A program made the translations under genes and the position numbers. A stretch of DNA of 15,845 bases, from NCBI GenBank assembly GCA_023420085.1, contig JAEZWQ010000055.1, positions 1 to 15,845 on the forward strand, in the 5' to 3' direction. Source of the DNA: Bacillota bacterium. Lineage in GTDB: Bacteria > Bacillota > Clostridia > Lachnospirales > Lachnospiraceae. Of the stretch, positions 13,016 through 15,845 are shown in pieces. The notes beneath the pieces are model-generated. The model did not search any database and was not told the origin of the DNA. It saw nothing but the letters and a program-made list of their open reading frames with translations. Position 1 is the first letter of the stretch. Every line of letters begins with the position of its first letter.

Positions 13016-15124
13016 ATGAAAAAAAGATTAGTAAAAATTATAGCATTAGGGACATGTGCAACTATGCTGGCATTACCAGTTGTTGGAAGTAAGCTTAATA
13101 ATCCCATAACACTAGCATGGGCAGATGAGGCCGATATAACAGAGATGACACCTATAATAACACCAGTTGCAGTAAATGAAAATCATGCAAAGGGAGGGGC
13201 TGTCATTGCAACTTTAAGTCTACCTAGTGAAGTTAGTGGTGTTACATATGAATTAGAAGCGGATCCAAAATCAGAAGTTAAAGCATTGCTAGAAAATAAA
13301 TATCATAAATTATTAGAAATTGATGGAAATAAAGTGATTATAAAAAAAGATCTATCTGATAATGACTTTGCTGATAGTGAATTTAAAGAACGTATGAAGG
13401 CAACTAATGATTATAAAGGCGCAGTGCATATTAAAGAAGGAGAAAGCTTATTTTTCAATGTAGTTGCAAAAAAAGATGGTCAGAAGAGTGAATATGGAAA
13501 AGATTATGATGATTCTTATATAGCGACAATAACTATCGGAAGTTATGAGTATGAAGCAGATGCTGAGGAACAAGAGGATAAAGCATATAATGTTACTGAA
13601 TTAAAATATTATATTGGAGATAAAGAACTAGCAAGTCTTCAAGATAGTGACTGGGTTTCTATTTCTAAAGAAGACGTTGCTAAAATCAATACAACTAATG
13701 GAGAAGCCTCTCATACTATGGCAAGTCCAATAGAGGTTCCTACAACAAAGACAGCATCACAGATGAGAAGCTCTAAAGTTTATTTGAAAGCATCTGTGGA
13801 TAAAGAAGATATACATTTTGTAGGTCAACCTAATTTAACATTAGATACAAGTGATAATATGTCTATATCAAGTGGTGTAGCAAAATTTGCTTATGTTAAT
13901 CTTACAAATAATGATGGAACATTCTACAGACCTATAGATTTTAGAGTTTATGTAAATGTAAATCCAGTGAATAGCTTAACATATGAGAACTTTACAATTA
14001 ATGCTAAAGATGGAGTATTAAAAGATGGTACAAGATTAGTTGTAGAAGAACTTAATGGGGATGAATATACAAGAATTAACGAAAAGATAAAAGGACTTGT
14101 AAAAGATGGAGAAGCATCTAAACTATTTAAGGTTTATCTAATAAGTCAAGGTAAAGTTTATAATCCAGAAACTCCAGTTGAAATGGTTGTTAAAACTCCT
14201 ACTGGATTAGAATATAAAGGTATGAAGATATATCGTGTAGAAGACACAAATGAAGAGCTTACTAATAAAGCAAGACATAAAAGAGAATTTATGACTGATA
14301 CAAATAAATTTGGATATTTTGCATTGATATCAAAAGAAAATCTAACAGATCCAGTATTAATACCGGAAGAGTATGACATTGAAAAACATGAACCAGTAAT
14401 TACTCCAGTAGAAGTTGAAGAAAATAATGCAATTGCAGGTGCAGTAGTAGCTAATTTATCAATGCCAAAAGAATATTCAGGAAAAGTTAGTAAATATGAA
14501 TTTGAAATAATTGGAGAAGAAGAATTATTAACTAATACCCATAGTCTATTACAAATTGAAGGAAATAATGTAATTGTAAGAAAAGATTTAGATACAGCTG
14601 ATATAAATAAAGCTGTTAAGGATAAGTATTTAGTATTAGGAACTGATGGCAAATTAAGATTAAAGGGAGGTATTAACTTACCAATACAATTATTTGCATA
14701 TGATGAAGACTCAATTTCTTCAAATATTGCAAGAAATTTTGAAGATGATAAAGTTGGAAATATAAAGATAACTGAGTCTAAAAAAGATGCTAAAGATGAG
14801 TCTGACGATGCTGGAGAAACAGATCTTGGAAAAGATGATAGAAAAGAAGACAAAAAAGAAGAGAAAGATAATAAGAAAAAAACTGAACTTAATGTACCTA
14901 CATTCAATTTTGAAGAGTTAAAGAATAAACTTGATGCATTTAAAGGGGACAGACAAGTAGCAAGTGAAACCAATAAAGAAGATAAAGCTGAAGTAAAAAC
15001 TGATGAAGTTAAAGATGGTAAGACTTTACCAAAAACTGCAACAGGTGTTGAAACTATATTCTTTGTATTAGGAGCAACTGCTTTGGCTGGAATTAAGGCT
15101 ACAAAAAAACGTAAAGATTCATAA
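13016..15124 (+). CDS. LPKTA sortase-anchored surface protein
   Basis: 702 residues. A signal peptide (MKKRLVKIIALGTCATMLALP, cleavage probably near AWA-DEA at 34-39) precedes two copies of a domain of about 130 residues. Copy 1 starts TPIITPVAVNENHAKGGAVI (residue 45), copy 2 EPVITPVEVEENNAIAGAVV (about 460); both continue to a L.IEGN.VI.(R/K)KDL motif. Between them is a beta-rich segment of unknown type that includes LKDGTRLVVEELNGDEY. A Lys/Asp/Glu-rich spacer leads to the sorting signal LPKTA (671-675), a membrane span and the tail KKRKDS. LPKTA differs from LPTTG at 1-132 and has Ala in place of Gly. It begins 2 bp after the multi-FMN gene with SD AAGGAG, so it is in the same operon. It has no FMN motif. 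A partner or scaffold role at the cell surface is inferred. Confidence 0.85.
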   Translation: MKKRLVKIIALGTCATMLALPVVGSKLNNPITLAWADEADITEMTPIITPVAVNENHAKGGAVIATLSLPSEVSGVTYELEADPKSEVKALLENKYHKLLEIDGNKVIIKKDLSDNDFADSEFKERMKATNDYKGAVHIKEGESLFFNVVAKKDGQKSEYGKDYDDSYIATITIGSYEYEADAEEQEDKAYNVTELKYYIGDKELASLQDSDWVSISKEDVAKINTTNGEASHTMASPIEVPTTKTASQMRSSKVYLKASVDKEDIHFVGQPNLTLDTSDNMSISSGVAKFAYVNLTNNDGTFYRPIDFRVYVNVNPVNSLTYENFTINAKDGVLKDGTRLVVEELNGDEYTRINEKIKGLVKDGEASKLFKVYLISQGKVYNPETPVEMVVKTPTGLEYKGMKIYRVEDTNEELTNKARHKREFMTDTNKFGYFALISKENLTDPVLIPEEYDIEKHEPVITPVEVEENNAIAGAVVANLSMPKEYSGKVSKYEFEIIGEEELLTNTHSLLQIEGNNVIVRKDLDTADINKAVKDKYLVLGTDGKLRLKGGINLPIQLFAYDEDSISSNIARNFEDDKVGNIKITESKKDAKDESDDAGETDLGKDDRKEDKKEEKDNKKKTELNVPTFNFEELKNKLDAFKGDRQVASETNKEDKAEVKTDEVKDGKTLPKTATGVETIFFVLGATALAGIKATKKRKDS

Positions 15125-15131
15125 AAAAATA

Positions 15132-15160
15132 TTGACACGAAAATAATAACATGTTATTAT
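15132..15160 (+). promoter_or_regulatory. Promoter of the tRNA cluster
   Basis: Consensus TTGACA (15132-15137), a 17-bp spacer and TATTAT (15155-15160), with the start site predicted close to 15167, just before tRNA-Phe. Because of the palindrome, the minus strand has a similar pair with a 19-bp spacer. Confidence 0.7.
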
Positions 15161-15173
15161 TTTCTAGTGTCAA
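15132..15173. repeat. Long palindrome between the surface-protein gene and tRNA-Phe
   Basis: TTGACAC + GAAAATAATAACA (15132-15151) is mirrored by TGTTATTATTTTC + TA + GTGTCAA (15152-15173): 20 paired positions, a 2-base bulge and no spacer at the centre. It probably acts as terminator for the gene ending at 15124. It also contains the tRNA promoter, and its right end abuts the first base of mature tRNA-Phe. Confidence 0.7.
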
Positions 15174-15246
15174 GCCCAGATAGCTCAGTTGGTAGAGCAA
15201 AGGACTGAAAATCCTTGTGTCGCTGGTTCGATTCCGGCTCTGGGCA
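15174..15246 (+). tRNA. tRNA-Phe (GAA)
   Basis: A 73-nt cloverleaf: acceptor GCCCAGA/TCTGGGC with discriminator A, D-arm with AGCTCAGTTGGTAGAGC, anticodon loop CTGAAAA giving GAA, T-arm with GGTTCGATTCC. CCA is not encoded. First gene of a three-tRNA transcript. Confidence 0.97.
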
Positions 15247-15249
15247 TGT

Positions 15250-15320
15250 GCGGGTGTAGTTCAATGGTAGAACACTAGCCTTCCAAGCTAGATACGTGGG
15301 TTCGATTCCCATCACCCGCT
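15250..15320 (+). tRNA. tRNA-Gly (UCC)
   Basis: A 71-nt cloverleaf: acceptor GCGGGTG/CACCCGC with discriminator T, D-loop GTTCAATGGTAGAAC, anticodon stem CTAGC/GCTAG with loop CTTCCAA (anticodon TCC), and T-loop TTCGATT. CCA is not encoded. It is 3 bp after tRNA-Phe. Confidence 0.97.
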
Positions 15321-15323
15321 TTT

Positions 15324-15395
15324 GCACGAGTGGCTCAGTGGTAGAGCATCGCCTTGCCAAGGCGAGGGCCGCGGGTTCGAATCCCGTCTCGTGCT
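15324..15395 (+). tRNA. tRNA-Gly (GCC)
   Basis: A 72-nt cloverleaf: acceptor GCACGAG/CTCGTGC with discriminator T, GCTCAGTGGTAGAGC D-arm, anticodon stem TCGCC/GGCGA with loop TTGCCAA (anticodon GCC), and T-arm GCGGGTTCGAATCCCGT. CCA is not encoded. With the UCC isoacceptor it covers the four Gly codons. Confidence 0.97.
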
Positions 15396-15399
15396 TAAG

Positions 15400-15436
15400 A
15401 TGTGTGTACTGCAAGTTCGGTATACGCATTTTTTTA
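15400..15436 (+). terminator. Intrinsic terminator of the tRNA cluster
   Basis: Arms 15400-15410 and 15419-15429 pair over 11 positions (three G-U pairs) around an 8-nt loop, followed by seven T (15430-15436). Confidence 0.85.
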
Positions 15437-15458
15437 TTTTTAAATATAAAAGATTAAT

Positions 15459-15720
15459 TTAAGGATAAGAAAAGTATGGATATATATTACTAAGAATCTC
15501 ATTAGCTGCAAAATGTATGTTTTTTATTAAGCAACTAATAAGGCTTTTAGATATACTATATTTATCACTCAGTTGAAGATTAATATCTTCATATATTCAA
15601 TATACTTTGATCTAATTTTATTCTTCATTATTGCTCAATAGATTGAATAAGAAGAATATATTGGAGATAGTGTTGTGATTAATTTAAACCACAAATTTTA
15701 GGGATATAACTCATATAGAT
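15459..15720 (-). pseudogene. Probable decayed DUF3800 gene
   Basis: Read on the minus strand, 15459-15596 is open and encodes YEDINLQLSDKYS near its start, then KNIHFAANEILSNIYPYF and a stop. The intact DUF3800 protein at 548-1228 has EDINLQLDERN followed later by FIQIADVFSNLFYSHL. Further upstream, across several stops, fragments such as LQYILLIQSIE recall its LQYLIANNFV, and NNEE with IKVY can also be read. The internal spacing is shorter than in the intact gene, so deletions plus stop mutations are likely. This is pattern matching by eye; the identity is tentative, but no intact gene occupies 15437-15720. Confidence 0.35.
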
Positions 15721-15764
15721 ATGTCAAGGGAAAATGAAAATGTCCCAAAAAAAATGAATTATTA

Positions 15765-15794
15765 GCACCGGGTTAAGAGGCTTTATCCCGGTGC
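15765..15794 (-). terminator. GC-rich hairpin at the 3' end of the partial transposase frame
   Basis: GCACCGGG (15765-15772) and CCCGGTGC (15787-15794) are exact complements around a 14-nt loop. In the minus direction a run of T (opposite the A-run at 15747-15754) follows about 10 nt later, so it could end the partial ORF's transcript. The stop codon lies in the loop. Confidence 0.5.
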
Positions 15795-15845
15795 GTTTGT
15801 CTATTTCTAAAGTCAATAAAGTTCTGTCTTCTCCATGGATGACTC
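15773..15845 (-). CDS. C-terminal tail of a probable transposase (5' partial)
   Basis: The minus-strand frame from the window edge encodes SHPWRRQNFIDFRNRQTH and ends RDKAS at a TAA (15773-15775). I recall an HPWR motif close to the C-terminus in some DDE/integrase-core transposases, and the adjacent hairpin and end-like sequence fit an insertion sequence. Only 23 residues are visible, so the family cannot be set and a chance ORF is not excluded. Confidence 0.4.
   Translation of the reverse strand, partial: SHPWRRQNFIDFRNRQTHRDKAS

Larger units (their letters stand above)
15722..15845 (-). mobile_element. Probable end of an insertion sequence
   Basis: This segment joins a partial minus-strand ORF tail to a hairpin and a possible terminal sequence, TGTCAAGGG (15722-15730) with GAAAATGTCCC after it. 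The GC-richer palindrome contrasts with the AT-rich flank. The element continues beyond the window, so neither the opposite inverted repeat nor a target duplication can be seen. Confidence 0.35.

Noticed and set aside
14158..15138. 326-residue minus-strand ORF
   Set aside because: Lies fully antisense to the LPKTA surface-protein gene, is Ser/Phe/Leu-rich as expected from the complement of Lys/Glu codons, and has no SD.
15157..15429. 90-residue minus-strand ORF over the tRNA cluster
   Set aside because: It is the antisense of three tRNA genes (ETGFEPA and GIEPT-type strings are typical of translated tRNA complements), not a protein gene.
1..15845. CRISPR array or phage genes
   Set aside because: No regularly spaced repeats and no integrase, capsid or terminase-like frames were seen.

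Overview
The window is AT-rich DNA from a low-GC, Gram-positive bacterium. Supporting signs are strong Shine-Dalgarno (SD) sequences, sigma-A-type promoters, intrinsic terminators, sortase (LPXTG-type) surface proteins, a lipobox lipoprotein and the Firmicutes-style rpmG-secE-nusG-rplK-rplA order. An anaerobic, mucosa-associated Bacillota (Tissierellia/Peptoniphilaceae-like) would fit, but the genus is a guess.

Layout. Bases 1-132 are the 3' end of an LPTTG cell-wall protein. Bases 150-1560 are accessory DNA: a hairpin, a broken small secreted-peptide gene, a minus-strand DUF3800 gene and a tiny AbrB-like protein. Bases 1560-4930 hold a structured promoter region with two micro-ORFs, then a four-gene operon: membrane protein, S11 D-Ala-D-Ala carboxypeptidase homologue, ABC ATPase with a bacitracin/lantibiotic-immunity-type E-loop, membrane protein. 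This looks like a peptide export, immunity or envelope-stress module. Bases 4950-7190 are the housekeeping operon rpmG-secE-nusG-rplK-rplA, with a probable L1-binding hairpin in front of rplK and another in front of rplA. rplJ-rplL does not follow; a strong terminator ends the operon.

Bases 7330-15125 are a flavin-based extracytosolic redox locus. apbE (FAD:protein FMN transferase lipoprotein) is divergent from a three-gene operon: a ferric-reductase-like membrane protein with one FMN-binding domain, a 1067-aa membrane-anchored protein with four FMN-binding domains and a Pro-rich spacer, and an LPKTA sortase substrate. Five candidate flavinylation threonines lie next to their own modifying enzyme, which suggests an electron conduit from membrane quinol/heme through covalent flavins to the cell surface.

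Bases 15130-15436 carry a palindromic promoter, tRNA-Phe(GAA), tRNA-Gly(UCC), tRNA-Gly(GCC) and a terminator. The remainder holds what looks like a decayed DUF3800 gene and the end of a probable insertion sequence.
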